Shown: one piece after another, positions 1-10,928 of the stretch | Layout of the letters: each line of letters begins with the position of its first letter | Numbering within the stretch: position 1 is the first letter of the stretch | Assembly (NCBI RefSeq): GCF_018531465.1 | Contig: NZ_JAHDTF010000018.1 | Span: forward strand, 62,001 to 126,000 | DNA: 64,000 bases | Source: Sphaerisporangium fuscum | GTDB lineage: Bacteria; Actinomycetota; Actinomycetes; Streptosporangiales; Streptosporangiaceae | Reading direction: 5' to 3' | Translations under genes and position numbers: made by a program | Notes under the pieces: generated by a model | Database searches by the model: none | What the model was told of the DNA's origin: nothing | What the model saw: only the letters and a program-made list of their open reading frames with translations

Positions 1-2688
1 GCAGCGGCGCACACGCCCGGCCCGGTACGCCTCGACGGCGCCGCCGTGGTCCACCCTGGGACGGCCCAACGGCCGAGCATCGACGCGCTGGTCAACCGGT
101 CCGTCCCTGAACCCGGCGGCACTTCCCACGCGGCCGCGCCCGGCGCCGGCGCCCCGGCTCGGCCACATGTGGCCTCGGCGATCGGGGGAGACGCCGCCAC
201 GGGCGCGGCCGCCCCTGGCCACTCCTCTCCCCCGCCGCGTCCGGCCGCGGAACCCGCTCCGCAGACCACCGCACAAGCGCCTCCGCGGACCGTGCAGCAC
301 GATTCCGGGCCCCGTCTCGCGCAGACCGCCGACGCGCCCGTACCGGCTGCGCACCAGGCCCAATCGGCTGCGGCCCCGAAGGCCGGCGAACCCGGACAGA
401 CCTCACCCGTGGCCGATCCCCGCCCTCGGAACTTCGCCGAGGCGGCGGCCACCGTGCACCGCTGGACACCCGGAGCCGACCACGGCTCCCCTGGCGATCC
501 GCGGTACCACAACGGACCCGGAGCCGATGGGTACCAGGCGCAGCCCCCCCGGCCGGCTCGTGGGGAGGTCCGGCCCGCCAGGGCCACGCTCACCGTCCAC
601 GGAAATTCCGCCGAAGTCCGTGTCGAGCCCGGCGGCAGCGTATGGATCGGCCGGAACCTGGGTTCGGCGATCGACTTGGCCAGCTTCCCAGACGTCTCAC
701 GTACCCACGCCACCATCGGCGCCCACGAGGACGGCGGCATGTGGATCCGCGACGAAGGGTCGACGTTCGGTACGCGGGTCAACGGCCGGGAACTGACTCC
801 AGGGGAAGAGGTGCCGCTGCTCGACGGCGACATACTCCAGCTGGGCGACAGCTTCATCACACCAGTCACCATCGCCCCCCGCCATGAGACGCCGGCCTCG
901 CCCCACCACCTCGACACCCCGGCCGCCGAACCCCGGCCCGAACCGGCTCAGGCCGGCCCGCGGGCGGAGGGCCCGGCAGCCGGCGCCGCACACCCGGACG
1001 CGTACCACCATGCCGATCCGGGAGCCCCCGAGGCCTCCCCGCACCACGCGGGCGACTCTCGGGAGGATGTCCAGAGGATGCTCGATGTCGTGGCGCGCAG
1101 CCTCCAAGGTGCCGAGCGGCAGGAGGTCGTCGACCTCGTCGTCCGGCACCCCGACCTGGTGGCCGAGCCCAGCACTCTCGCCGACGTCCGCAGGACTCTG
1201 GACAGGCTGGGCCGCGACGTCACCTTCGACCAGGCGGAGGCGATGCGGCGGCTGTCCCACGAACGGCGCGAGCTGAACGCCCCGCGCCTGGTCGACGGAA
1301 AGGACTTCGTCAAGTATCTCGAAGACTCGATCCGCGACGCATGGGATTCGACGCACGATCTGCCCGGATTCGACCGCGCGATGCGCGACATGTTCGGCAA
1401 GCATTCGCTGCACGTGATGTGGGACGCGACGAAGAGGGCCGTCGGCCTGCCCGACCACCCTGTGGAGGTGACGCCGGCGGCCCGGGCCGCCGAGCACGCG
1501 CCCCATCAGCCGGCTCCGGCGCGATCAGATGCCCACACCCCGGCGGCGCCCCGCCACTCCGGTGACACCCCGGCGGCGACACCCCATCACCATTCCGGTG
1601 ACGCTCCGGTGCCGCCGCATCACCACTCCGGCGAGGCCGGGCCGGTGTCCCACCACTTCGGTGACGCCCCGCCGGACGTCCGGTACCTGGTCGACCTGAT
1701 GCCGGAGCACGAACAGGCGGCCCTGCACGACCTCATCGACCGGCACCCGGACCTGATCGAGACTCCTCGGAAATTCATCGAGGTCGACCGGATGCTGCAG
1801 GACATGGGCCTGGACCCGTCGTTCGAGGAAGTGGAGACGTTGCGCCTGCTGTCGCACCACGAGAACGGCAGCCGGCCCCCAGCGCTGTCCCGCGAGAGCC
1901 TGGAAGCGTTCCTCAACGACATCTGGGACCAACGCGACGACATCAGGGACAGGATTCATCGGATCTACGGGATGTACGCGCTCTCGGCCGAACCGACGAC
2001 TCGCACCATCTCCCCCGAGTCCTGGGTGAACATCATCAGGAGCGCCGTCCTCGGAAGGCCCGACGGAGCTCATACCATCGTTCAGAAGACGGAGCAGAAC
2101 CTGGGCCGGCTCTTCCGCCGAGATGAAGTGCAGGTCGACGCCTTGGCCTTCCACTTCAGCGTCTTCTTCCGGGCCGGAGCGGATTCCTCCACCGTCACCC
2201 AACGCGTGTACATCAATGCCCACCCCGACGAGCTTCCGCTCCTGATGCGGGATCTGGTGCGGGAGGTGCTGGACGACCCGGCCCGGTTCCCCGGCGTCGG
2301 CCAGGCCAAGATGAGCGGCTTCGACGTGGCCGGCAGTCGTATGGACAACATCGTGATCTATGCGGACGACGCCGTCGCGGTGGGAAGGGTTCTCGACTGG
2401 CTGGCCGAGTACCGCATGGCCAACCCCGACGCCTTCCAGCGCGACGTCCTCCCCATGATCCAGCAGGTCATGCAAGGCGTCGGCATCGGCGCCGACCCGG
2501 TCGGATCCGGGCGGAGCTTCGGGGAAGTCCGTGCCGAGCTCATCGGCCGCGCCTTCGAGATAACCGATCTGCTCGGCGGCGACCGTGCCCAGTTCATACG
2601 GACGGTGCTCGAGTACTTCGAGCAGAACGGCATCGACCCTGAACGTCCCCACGAGAATCTGCCGGGGGCGACTTTTGACCCGGAGTGA
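1..2688 (+). CDS. FHA-domain protein with C-terminal HopA1-like domain (5' partial)
   Basis: The reading frame is open from the first base of the window, so the true start is probably upstream; the first in-window start candidate is GTG at 46. Numbering from that GTG, residues 1-175 are Pro/Ala-rich linker, and residues about 180-275 form an FHA phosphothreonine-binding domain (GRNLGS, SRTH, TFGTRVNG). Residues about 341-470 and 543-672 are two diverged copies of one helical unit (RHPDLVAEP and RHPDLIETP; RRLSHER and RLLSHHE), each preceded by His/Pro-rich linker. Residues about 690-868 resemble the HopA1 family: RVYINAHPDEL, KMSGFDV then RMDNIVIYADDA, and SFGEVRAELIGRAF near the end. HopA1-like domains are known from type III effectors and as lyases of class V lanthipeptide synthesis. 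Whether this is an effector, a modification enzyme or a pseudoenzyme cannot be told from sequence. The FHA call is firm, the HopA1 call moderate. Confidence 0.75.
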   Translation, partial: AAAHTPGPVRLDGAAVVHPGTAQRPSIDALVNRSVPEPGGTSHAAAPGAGAPARPHVASAIGGDAATGAAAPGHSSPPPRPAAEPAPQTTAQAPPRTVQHDSGPRLAQTADAPVPAAHQAQSAAAPKAGEPGQTSPVADPRPRNFAEAAATVHRWTPGADHGSPGDPRYHNGPGADGYQAQPPRPARGEVRPARATLTVHGNSAEVRVEPGGSVWIGRNLGSAIDLASFPDVSRTHATIGAHEDGGMWIRDEGSTFGTRVNGRELTPGEEVPLLDGDILQLGDSFITPVTIAPRHETPASPHHLDTPAAEPRPEPAQAGPRAEGPAAGAAHPDAYHHADPGAPEASPHHAGDSREDVQRMLDVVARSLQGAERQEVVDLVVRHPDLVAEPSTLADVRRTLDRLGRDVTFDQAEAMRRLSHERRELNAPRLVDGKDFVKYLEDSIRDAWDSTHDLPGFDRAMRDMFGKHSLHVMWDATKRAVGLPDHPVEVTPAARAAEHAPHQPAPARSDAHTPAAPRHSGDTPAATPHHHSGDAPVPPHHHSGEAGPVSHHFGDAPPDVRYLVDLMPEHEQAALHDLIDRHPDLIETPRKFIEVDRMLQDMGLDPSFEEVETLRLLSHHENGSRPPALSRESLEAFLNDIWDQRDDIRDRIHRIYGMYALSAEPTTRTISPESWVNIIRSAVLGRPDGAHTIVQKTEQNLGRLFRRDEVQVDALAFHFSVFFRAGADSSTVTQRVYINAHPDELPLLMRDLVREVLDDPARFPGVGQAKMSGFDVAGSRMDNIVIYADDAVAVGRVLDWLAEYRMANPDAFQRDVLPMIQQVMQGVGIGADPVGSGRSFGEVRAELIGRAFEITDLLGGDRAQFIRTVLEYFEQNGIDPERPHENLPGATFDPE

Positions 2689-2689
2689 C

Positions 2690-2720
2690 GGATCCGGCGC
2701 GCGGGAGCGCCCGTCATCCG
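2690..2720 (+). terminator. Weak hairpin after the FHA/HopA1-like gene
   Basis: An inverted repeat just past the stop: GGCGC (2696-2700) pairs with GCGCC (2707-2711) across a 6-nt loop, extended by CGGAT (2690-2694) and ATCCG (2716-2720). There is no U-tract. It lies between two convergent genes, so it could end transcription from either side. Visual reading only. Confidence 0.3.
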
Positions 2721-2837
2721 GTCCGGCCGCTCGCCCGCCGCTGACGCCACCGCACGGCCGTACCGGTGCTCACCGCCCCGGCACGGCCGTCGCATGCGAG
2801 CCCGCGGCCTAGAGGTCCGCCCGCGGGGTCCGCGTCA

Positions 2838-3428
2838 TCACGCCGGGTGCGGCGCGGGAGCGGGCTGCTGCCCGGGGCCGGCCTGCGGGAGAGGCGGCTG
2901 CCCCGGTCCCTGCAGGATCGAACCGGGCCGACCCGGACCCTGCGGCGGCAGGCCGGACTGGCCCGGACCCTGCGGCGCGATCGCGGGCCGGCCCTCCGGC
3001 TCATTGTGGAACGGCCGGACCGGCGACCTGGGGACCGGCCTGGGGAGCGGGACCGGGTGGGTCCTGGGGGGCCAGTAGTGGCGAGGCCACCCGGGCCGGT
3101 AGTAGTACGGCCAGCCCGGCCCGTAGTACGGCCAGCCGGGGCCGTAGATCGGCGGCAGGACCACCGGCGGGGTGACGATCGGAATCGTCGGAGTGGTGCC
3201 GCCGATCGGGACGCACTCGTACTGCGGGCACGGTGCGGTGATGCACTGCTTCGGCGAGTAGACGCAGGTGTACCCGGCCGGGCACGCCACGCCTTCGCAT
3301 TCGCCCACCTTGCAGGCGGACTGCGGTGACGCCTTCGTCGTCACCTGCCCGGCGTCGGCCCACGCGGCCGATCCGGAGAAGGAGAGCCCGGCGATGACCG
3401 CCGCGGCGAGGAACGTTTCACGGATCAT
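2838..3428 (-). CDS. Secreted Cys-rich, Pro/Tyr/Trp-rich protein
   Basis: A 196-residue predicted exported protein. The start ATG at 3428 is preceded by a GGGGGG ribosome-binding tract and begins directly with a Sec-type signal peptide (MIRETFLAAAVIAGLSF, cleavage probably after AWA near residue 24); the frame extends further upstream but without a comparable site. Residues 39-72 hold seven cysteines in a short segment (CKVGEC, VACPAGYTCVY, KQCITAPCPQYEC), reminiscent of small disulfide-rich modules. After it come aromatic repeats (PGWPYYGPGWPYY) and then PQGPGQ-type repeats to the C-terminus. No enzyme motif is visible. A cell-surface or extracellular role is inferred from the signal peptide and composition. 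Convergent with the upstream FHA protein gene. Confidence 0.7.
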   Translation of the reverse strand: MIRETFLAAAVIAGLSFSGSAAWADAGQVTTKASPQSACKVGECEGVACPAGYTCVYSPKQCITAPCPQYECVPIGGTTPTIPIVTPPVVLPPIYGPGWPYYGPGWPYYYRPGWPRHYWPPRTHPVPLPRPVPRSPVRPFHNEPEGRPAIAPQGPGQSGLPPQGPGRPGSILQGPGQPPLPQAGPGQQPAPAPHPA

Positions 3429-3619
3429 GAATCCCCCCGAATTCGCTCGTGATCCAGCTGCCCGCAGCGGATCCTGCGGGGCGTCGGCCCACCCGCTGAC
3501 GGTGTCGACCGAACACAGCCACCGAGGATCATCGCACTGGATCATGGCGTTCCCCGGGAGCCCACGGCATGACCACGGCCAGAAATCGGTAAGGACCACC
3601 GGACCACCCCGGCACGCGA

Positions 3620-3650
3620 ACGGCCCGGGAGCGCGAGGCTCCCGGGCCGT
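3620..3650 (-). terminator. Strong intrinsic-type hairpin
   Basis: A perfect 13-bp stem: ACGGCCCGGGAGC (3620-3632) pairs with GCTCCCGGGCCGT (3638-3650) around a 5-nt loop. It lies 28 nt downstream of the stop codon of the minus-strand gene that ends at 3678. There is no strong U-tract, which is usual in GC-rich actinobacteria. Confidence 0.8.
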
Positions 3651-3677
3651 CCCCGTCTCGCGGTGACTAGCGCCCGC

Positions 3678-5057
3678 TCACTTCTTCACGCGCACGTAGT
3701 CGCCGCGGCTCGCCGAGCCGTCCGCCTCGCCGTCGCCCTTGAAGCGGACCTGCCAGGAGCCGGAGTTCCAGGCCTTGACCTTGATCCAGAAGGATCCGGA
3801 ACCGTTGGTCGTGGCCGTCTTGACGTACTCCCACTTGCTGTGGCCGGCGCGCTTGAAGTACAGCGCGACCTTCTGGTGGTCGTACGCGGTCCAGTGGTCG
3901 CCGTCCCAGATCTGCAGCTTGCCGATGTTCTTCACGTACCGGCCGTACTTCACCGGCTCGGGGTAGGCGTTGAACTTGACGATCCGGGTGTCGGCGGGCC
4001 GCTGCGGCTCCTCCACCGTCACGTGCACGGCGCGGCTGCCGCTGCCGCGGACGCCGCGGGATCCGTCGAACTCGGCACGGTACCAGCCGGACCGGCGCGC
4101 CTCGGTGTCGATGCGGAACCGGCCGTGGCGGTCGGTCCAGTCGGACCCGGCGAAGCGCCACGAACCCGACCCGTCGGCCTTGAACAGCAGGTCGACCTTC
4201 TGCCCGCGGTGGTCGTTCCAGTCGCCGGACCAGCCCGCCACCAACCGGCCGGTCGCGCTGAGCTCGTCGCCGAGCTCCGCCGGGTTCGGGTTGACGTCGA
4301 AGCCGAGGATCCGGCTGCCGGTGTCGTGGCGGCGGACGTCGACCTGGTCACTGTCGCTGACCGCCTTGTGCGCCACGTCGGAGCCGTCGTACTCGGCCCG
4401 CCACCAGCCGCTGCGCTCGGCCCTGACGCCGAGGGAGAACCGGCCGCTCTCGTCGGTGTGGTCGGAGGCGACCCGGTCGTACCCCGAGGAGCCCTCGGCG
4501 CGGAAGGCCACGTACACCTTCTGGCCCTGGTACGGCTTCCAGCCGCCGGTGCCGTTGATCAGCAGCCGGCCCCGGAGGTTCAGCCGGTCGCCCCGGTCGA
4601 CGGGCTCGGGCGAGGCGCCGAACCCGGCGAGGTCGGTCTCCCAGACCTGCTTGACCTGGAAGTCCTTGCCCTCTTTACCGGTGCCGACGACGCTGGTCGC
4701 CTTGGCGCTGACGTTCCAGCCGCCGGGGGCGTCGGAGCGGGTGAAGGTGCGGGTGCCCTGCCACTTCTGCTTGCCGCCGGAGTCGCCGACCTTCTTGGCC
4801 TCGACGTCGACGGTCGAGCCGTCGGGCCGCTTCAGGGTGAAGCCGCCGGTGGTCGCGCCGTCGGTGACGAAGCTGAACGTGACCGGCGTGCCGTCCTTGT
4901 CCTGGACGACGACCGGGCTCGGGCTCACCTCCACCGAGGAGACGTCGGGGGCCGCCTTGACCACCACCGCCGTCGCCGAGGCGGGCGTGGCCACCAGGGC
5001 GAGAGCCCCGGCGCCCATCGCCAGCGCCACGACGGCGGCACGGATGCGTTGAAACAC
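3678..5057 (-). CDS. Secreted protein with tandem Ig-like beta repeats
   Basis: A 459-residue exported protein of unknown function. It starts at GTG 5057 with an AAGGAAGG site upstream, followed by a signal peptide (MFQRIRAAVVALAMGAG, cleavage near ATPASA). Residues about 36-140 form one beta-rich module; then three repeats of about 105 residues follow, each opening with F-x(3)-P-x-P-V/A (FGASPEPV, FDVNPNPA, FNAYPEPV), containing a QKV core strand and a G-(W/S)-(W/Y) motif (SGWWRAEYDG, SGWYRAEFDG, SGSWQVRFKG). The repeat plan resembles Ig-like or carbohydrate/cell-wall binding modules. No catalytic residues stand out. A strong hairpin lies just downstream, so it is probably monocistronic. Confidence 0.8.
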   Translation of the reverse strand: MFQRIRAAVVALAMGAGALALVATPASATAVVVKAAPDVSSVEVSPSPVVVQDKDGTPVTFSFVTDGATTGGFTLKRPDGSTVDVEAKKVGDSGGKQKWQGTRTFTRSDAPGGWNVSAKATSVVGTGKEGKDFQVKQVWETDLAGFGASPEPVDRGDRLNLRGRLLINGTGGWKPYQGQKVYVAFRAEGSSGYDRVASDHTDESGRFSLGVRAERSGWWRAEYDGSDVAHKAVSDSDQVDVRRHDTGSRILGFDVNPNPAELGDELSATGRLVAGWSGDWNDHRGQKVDLLFKADGSGSWRFAGSDWTDRHGRFRIDTEARRSGWYRAEFDGSRGVRGSGSRAVHVTVEEPQRPADTRIVKFNAYPEPVKYGRYVKNIGKLQIWDGDHWTAYDHQKVALYFKRAGHSKWEYVKTATTNGSGSFWIKVKAWNSGSWQVRFKGDGEADGSASRGDYVRVKK

Positions 5058-5153
5058 AGGGAAACCTTCCTTCCCGTAGCTTTAACGCGGCTTTGAGGGT
5101 GCCACGTTTTCCTAACAAGTAGACGGCTCGTTTGTGGCAATGGTTGTGCATCC

Positions 5154-5180
5154 TGACAAACCGTCATTAACTACTGTCAA
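5154..5180 (-). promoter_or_regulatory. TGACA-N16-TGTCA motif with a TTGACA -35-like box
   Basis: In the gap between the divergent genes starting at 5057 and 5262, TGACA (5154-5158) and TGTCA (5175-5179) form an inverted pair. Read on the minus strand, 5180-5175 is an exact TTGACA, but the -10 position 17 nt further is poor (GTCAGG). It may be an operator or part of a promoter for the gene at 5057. Confidence 0.3.
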
Positions 5181-5248
5181 ATAGACCGCTCCACACGGAC
5201 AGTCAGACTCTCTTGGCAAGCCTCGGGACGCCGGGCGGGTCATGGCGA

Positions 5249-5254
5249 CATAAT
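5249..5254 (+). promoter_or_regulatory. Possible -10 box, leaderless start
   Basis: CATAAT sits 7 nt before the GTG at 5262, and no Shine-Dalgarno sequence is visible. That spacing would put the transcript start at or next to the start codon, as in leaderless actinobacterial mRNAs. No good -35 box is seen. Confidence 0.35.
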
Positions 5255-5261
5255 CGGCTTT

Positions 5262-7472
<2,211 letters not shown>

Positions 7473-7475
7473 ACG

Positions 7476-8894
7476 TCACACCCGGGTGAACAGCGTCAGG
7501 CGCACCCTGCCGAAGGCCTGGCTGGGAGCGTGGCGGAAACGCTTGTCGGCCAGCAGCGCCCGGCAGCGCTCGTCGTCGCGCCAGTGGGCTCCCTGTGGAG
7601 GCGAGACCATCCAGATCCGCTGGTAGCGGCCCGCGACCGCGCGCAACTGGGCGGCCGTCCGGGGCTCGAAGCGCCCCGGGGCGAAGGTCAGGTCCGCCAG
7701 CCGGTCGTACGGCGCGCCGTACACGCCGACGAACAGGCGGTACCGGCGCGGGACGAAGAGCACCGCGTCGCCCGGCCGTTCCTGCGCGGCGAGCGACGAC
7801 GCCAGCGTGCGAAGGTCGTCGGGACGAGCGGCGGGCTGCCGCAGCCGTACCTGCGCGGGCACGACGAGGACCGCCAGCAGCGCCACCGCCAGGACCGGCG
7901 CGGTGTTCACGACCAGGGCCGCGGGCACGGGCGGGCGGGCCGCCTCGCCCGGGGCCGCCTTCGGCCGGACGGTGAAGACGGCGCCGGCGAGCAGGACGAC
8001 CCCGGGGACGCAGAACAGCAGGTACCGCGGGTTGTAGATCGGGTGGACCTGCGAGATCGCGAACGACAGCGCCACCGGGAGCACGGCCCACGGCAGCGCC
8101 ACCAGCGCGAGCGGCCGGGCCCGCCGCAGCGCCACCACGGTGCCGGCGGCGGCCAGGACGGCCAGCAGCGCCACCGCCCACCAGGTGCCCCCGGTCTGGT
8201 GCGCGAAGTTCAGCAGGTTCCCGACGGTGGGCCGCTTGAGCCAGGCGACCTGCTGCTCCTGCCCGGAGGCGACGAGCGCCAGCGGCAGCACCACCAGGCC
8301 GGCGGCCCCGGCGGCGGCCACCCAGCGCGGCAGCTCGCGGCGGCCCAGCAGCAGCACCGTGACCGCGTGGGCGGGCGCCAGCAGCAGCGCGAACAGGTGG
8401 AGGCAGCCGAGCAGGGCCAGCGAGGCCGCGTACCAGACGTAGTGCCGCCACCGCCTGCCGTCCAGCGCGTTCAGCAGGGTCAAGGTCGCCAGGACCGCGA
8501 CCGCGCTGACGATGGCGTAGCTGCGGGCCTCCTGCGCGTACCGGCTGACGATCGGCAGCAGGGCGTACACCGCCCCGGCGACCAGCCCGGCCCGCTCGGA
8601 GGCCAGCCGCCCGCCGATCACCGCGATCCCGTACGCCGCGGCGGCCGTGGCGATCACCGAGGGCAGGCGGAGCACCAGCTCGCTCGTGCTCAGCGCCGCG
8701 AACGGACGCAGGAGAAGGTAGTAGAGCGCGTGGACGGCGTCGATCGCGCCGAGCAGCCGCCACAGGTCGGACAGGGACATCCCGGCCGCCATGGCGCTGA
8801 CCGACTCGTCGCGCCAGAACGAGGGAACGGTGACACCCCACAGGCCCACGACGGCCGCGAGGGCGGGAGGGATCAGCCGGCTGCGCACACGCAC
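7476..8894 (-). CDS. GT39/ArnT-like membrane glycosyltransferase
   Basis: A 472-residue integral membrane protein with about ten hydrophobic segments. The first loop carries FWRDESVSAM (residues 26-35), matching the acidic D/E motif in the first extracytoplasmic loop of GT-C glycosyltransferases such as PMT, ArnT and PglF-like mannosyltransferases, and the following segment has RLPSVIATAAAAYGI typical of this group (dolichyl-phosphate-mannose-protein mannosyltransferase family). The C-terminal about 130 residues are a soluble extracytoplasmic domain. It would transfer a sugar from a polyprenyl-phosphate donor to a protein or envelope acceptor outside the membrane. Acceptor unknown. Convergent with the E1 fusion gene, with essentially no space between the stops. 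Confidence 0.75.
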   Translation of the reverse strand: MRVRSRLIPPALAAVVGLWGVTVPSFWRDESVSAMAAGMSLSDLWRLLGAIDAVHALYYLLLRPFAALSTSELVLRLPSVIATAAAAYGIAVIGGRLASERAGLVAGAVYALLPIVSRYAQEARSYAIVSAVAVLATLTLLNALDGRRWRHYVWYAASLALLGCLHLFALLLAPAHAVTVLLLGRRELPRWVAAAGAAGLVVLPLALVASGQEQQVAWLKRPTVGNLLNFAHQTGGTWWAVALLAVLAAAGTVVALRRARPLALVALPWAVLPVALSFAISQVHPIYNPRYLLFCVPGVVLLAGAVFTVRPKAAPGEAARPPVPAALVVNTAPVLAVALLAVLVVPAQVRLRQPAARPDDLRTLASSLAAQERPGDAVLFVPRRYRLFVGVYGAPYDRLADLTFAPGRFEPRTAAQLRAVAGRYQRIWMVSPPQGAHWRDDERCRALLADKRFRHAPSQAFGRVRLTLFTRV

Positions 8895-9003
8895 GTTCCC
8901 GCAGCGTAGGGCGGAGCCGGTTAGCAGGGCGTTAATGTCTCACAACCGTCCGGCGGCGATGCGGGGACGGTTCATGATCGGCGCTCACGGCCGGCGGCCG
9001 GGC

Positions 9004-9107
9004 GGTTCGGCAGCGGGACGGTCACGGGTGGCGCTCAGGAGGTTCGGCGGGCTGGTCACGGGTGGTGGCCAGAGGTTTCGGCGGCGGGACGGTCACGGGC
9101 GGCGGCC
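9004..9107 (+). repeat. Three imperfect 33-37 bp tandem repeats
   Basis: Three adjacent copies begin at 9004, 9041 and 9074, each opening GGTTCGGC or GGTTTCGGC and sharing GGTCACGGG. The third copy overlaps the 3' end of the minus-strand gene ending at 9093. The rest of the 8895-9092 gap shows no ORF or other signal. Confidence 0.7.
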
Positions 9108-9662
9108 GGTCAGGGCGAGCGTGCGGGTCTGCGGGTCGGCGTCGTCCGGCACCGGGACGGCCGGGGCGAAGATACCGCTCTGCTCCAGTTGCCCTGCCAT
9201 CGGGGACAGGTAGTCGTAGGCCTCGGACATCAGATCCGGATCGATCCGGTCGTTGACGCCGAGCGCGCGGGCGAGGTCCCAGGCGTGGACGGCCAGGTCG
9301 CTCGTCATCTCCCTGCAGTACCGCCGCGCGCTGACCGTCCCGTAGGACAGGTGCACCTCGCGGTCCAGGGCGCCCGGCTCGGCGAAGGCCTGCTGGGCCG
9401 CGGCGGCGGCCTCCGTCCAGCGGGCCACGGGGTCGTCGCCGAGCGGGTCGCCCTCGAACCGGTCGCCGATCTCGGTCACGGTCTCCCCCGCGAGCAGCGG
9501 GGGCACCCACAGTTGCTCGGTCACGAGGTGGCCGACCAGGTCGCGGACGGTCCACTCCGAGCAGGGCGTCGGGGCGGACCACCGGTCGTCATTGATCATC
9601 GCCACCCGGAGACCGAACTCGTCCATCGCGATGGCGTGCAGTTCGAGCAGACGATCCTCCAT
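9093..9662 (-). CDS. TIGR03086-type / mycothiol-dependent DinB-like protein
   Basis: A 189-residue member of the actinobacterial DinB/maleylpyruvate-isomerase-like superfamily. The N-terminal helix ends in PTPCSEWTVRDLVGHLV (about residues 31-47), the family signature containing the first metal-binding His, and later comes DLAVHAWDLARALG (about 123-136), supplying the second conserved His. Family members are metal-dependent and some use mycothiol as cofactor, though most remain uncharacterised. The substrate is not predictable here. The next gene on the same strand is corA (ending at 9707), but the 44-nt gap and unrelated roles do not argue for a functional link. Confidence 0.8.
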   Translation of the reverse strand: MEDRLLELHAIAMDEFGLRVAMINDDRWSAPTPCSEWTVRDLVGHLVTEQLWVPPLLAGETVTEIGDRFEGDPLGDDPVARWTEAAAAAQQAFAEPGALDREVHLSYGTVSARRYCREMTSDLAVHAWDLARALGVNDRIDPDLMSEAYDYLSPMAGQLEQSGIFAPAVPVPDDADPQTRTLALTGRRP

Positions 9663-9706
9663 ACCGCCGGACCTACCCCGAATGCCGGATTAATCCCCCT
9701 TTATGG

Positions 9707-10855
9707 TCACAACCAGTCGCGCCGTTTGAAGACCAGATAGAGGGTGACGCAGACCGCCGCCATCAGGGCGACCGCGAACGGATAGCCGTACGTCCAGGCG
9801 AGCTCGGGCATGTGGGTGAAGTTCATGCCGTAGATCGTGCCGACGAGGGTGGGGGCGAAGAGGATGGCCGCCCAGGAGGAGATCCGCTTGACCTCCTCGC
9901 TCTGGGCGTAGCTGGCCTGGGTGAGGTTCTTCATCTCCTCGTTCTGCGCCTGGCTGACCAGGGTGGAGTTGACGATGAGGATGTCCTGGAGCATCTGCCG
10001 GAAGTTGTCGACCCGCTCCACCACCGTGATCGCGTGGTCGGCGACGTCGCGCAGGTAGCGCTGCAGCTCCCCGTCGACGCCGTACTTGGCGGACCCGGCG
10101 ATCAGGCCGTTCAGCATGTCGAGCAGCGGGCGGGTCGCCCGCTGGAACTCGATCACCTCGCGCGAGAGGGCGTAGATGCGCCGGGGGGCCGCCGGGTCGC
10201 CGCCGAACACCTGCACCTCGATCTCGTCGATGTCCTTCTGCAGACCCGCGACCACTGGCGCGTACCCGTCGACGACCGCGTCCAGGATGGCGTACAGGAC
10301 CGCCTGCGGCCCCTGGTGCAGCAGGTCGGGGTCGGTCTCCATCCGGCGGCGGACCTTGCTGAGGTCGGGCGCCTCGCTGTGGCGGACGGTCAGCACGAAG
10401 TCGGGGCCCACGAAGACGTGGAGCTCCCCGAACTCGACCTTCTCCGGCGAGTCGAGGTACTGCGCGGCCCTCAGGACCAGGAAGAGGGTGTCGCCGTACC
10501 GGTCGGCCTTCGGCCGCTGGTGGGCCACGATGGCGTCCTCGACGGCCAGCTCGTGCAGCCCGAACTCCTCGGCGACCTTGAGGATCTCGGCCTCCGCCGG
10601 CCGGTAGAGGCCGATCCACGCCATGCTGCCGGGCCGCGACCGCAGCGCCGTCACCGCCTCCGACAGGGACGGCGGCGTGGCGACGCGCCGGCCGTCGACG
10701 TAGATCGCGTTGTCGATCACGCTTCGCTGCGCCGGGATCTCCAGGGCCTCGGACGGGCGGGGGTCCATGGAATGCTCCGGGGCCACCTCGTGATCGGCCC
10801 CACGTATCGGCACTCGCATCAGGTCTTTCAGCCCGCGAACACGGCGCTCCGGCAC
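9707..10855 (-). CDS. corA: CorA-family magnesium transporter
   Basis: A 382-residue divalent cation channel subunit. It has the large N-terminal cytoplasmic domain and, at the C-terminus, two membrane helices with the diagnostic pore motif GMN (residues 343-345, YGMNFTHMPE) and a basic tail ending KRRDWL. CorA works as a pentamer in the plasma membrane and mediates Mg2+ (or Co2+/Ni2+) uptake. The start GTG at 10855 is supported by GGGAGG six nt upstream; an internal ATG near residue 30 is a less likely alternative. No Mg2+-sensing riboswitch was recognised in the short upstream gap. Confidence 0.92.
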   Translation of the reverse strand: MPERRVRGLKDLMRVPIRGADHEVAPEHSMDPRPSEALEIPAQRSVIDNAIYVDGRRVATPPSLSEAVTALRSRPGSMAWIGLYRPAEAEILKVAEEFGLHELAVEDAIVAHQRPKADRYGDTLFLVLRAAQYLDSPEKVEFGELHVFVGPDFVLTVRHSEAPDLSKVRRRMETDPDLLHQGPQAVLYAILDAVVDGYAPVVAGLQKDIDEIEVQVFGGDPAAPRRIYALSREVIEFQRATRPLLDMLNGLIAGSAKYGVDGELQRYLRDVADHAITVVERVDNFRQMLQDILIVNSTLVSQAQNEEMKNLTQASYAQSEEVKRISSWAAILFAPTLVGTIYGMNFTHMPELAWTYGYPFAVALMAAVCVTLYLVFKRRDWL

Positions 10856-10928
10856 GGCACACCTCCCTGCGTGGTCGGGACAACCTCGGACGGCCGGGAC
10901 AACTGGCCCGTACCGCCCGGGTCAGACC

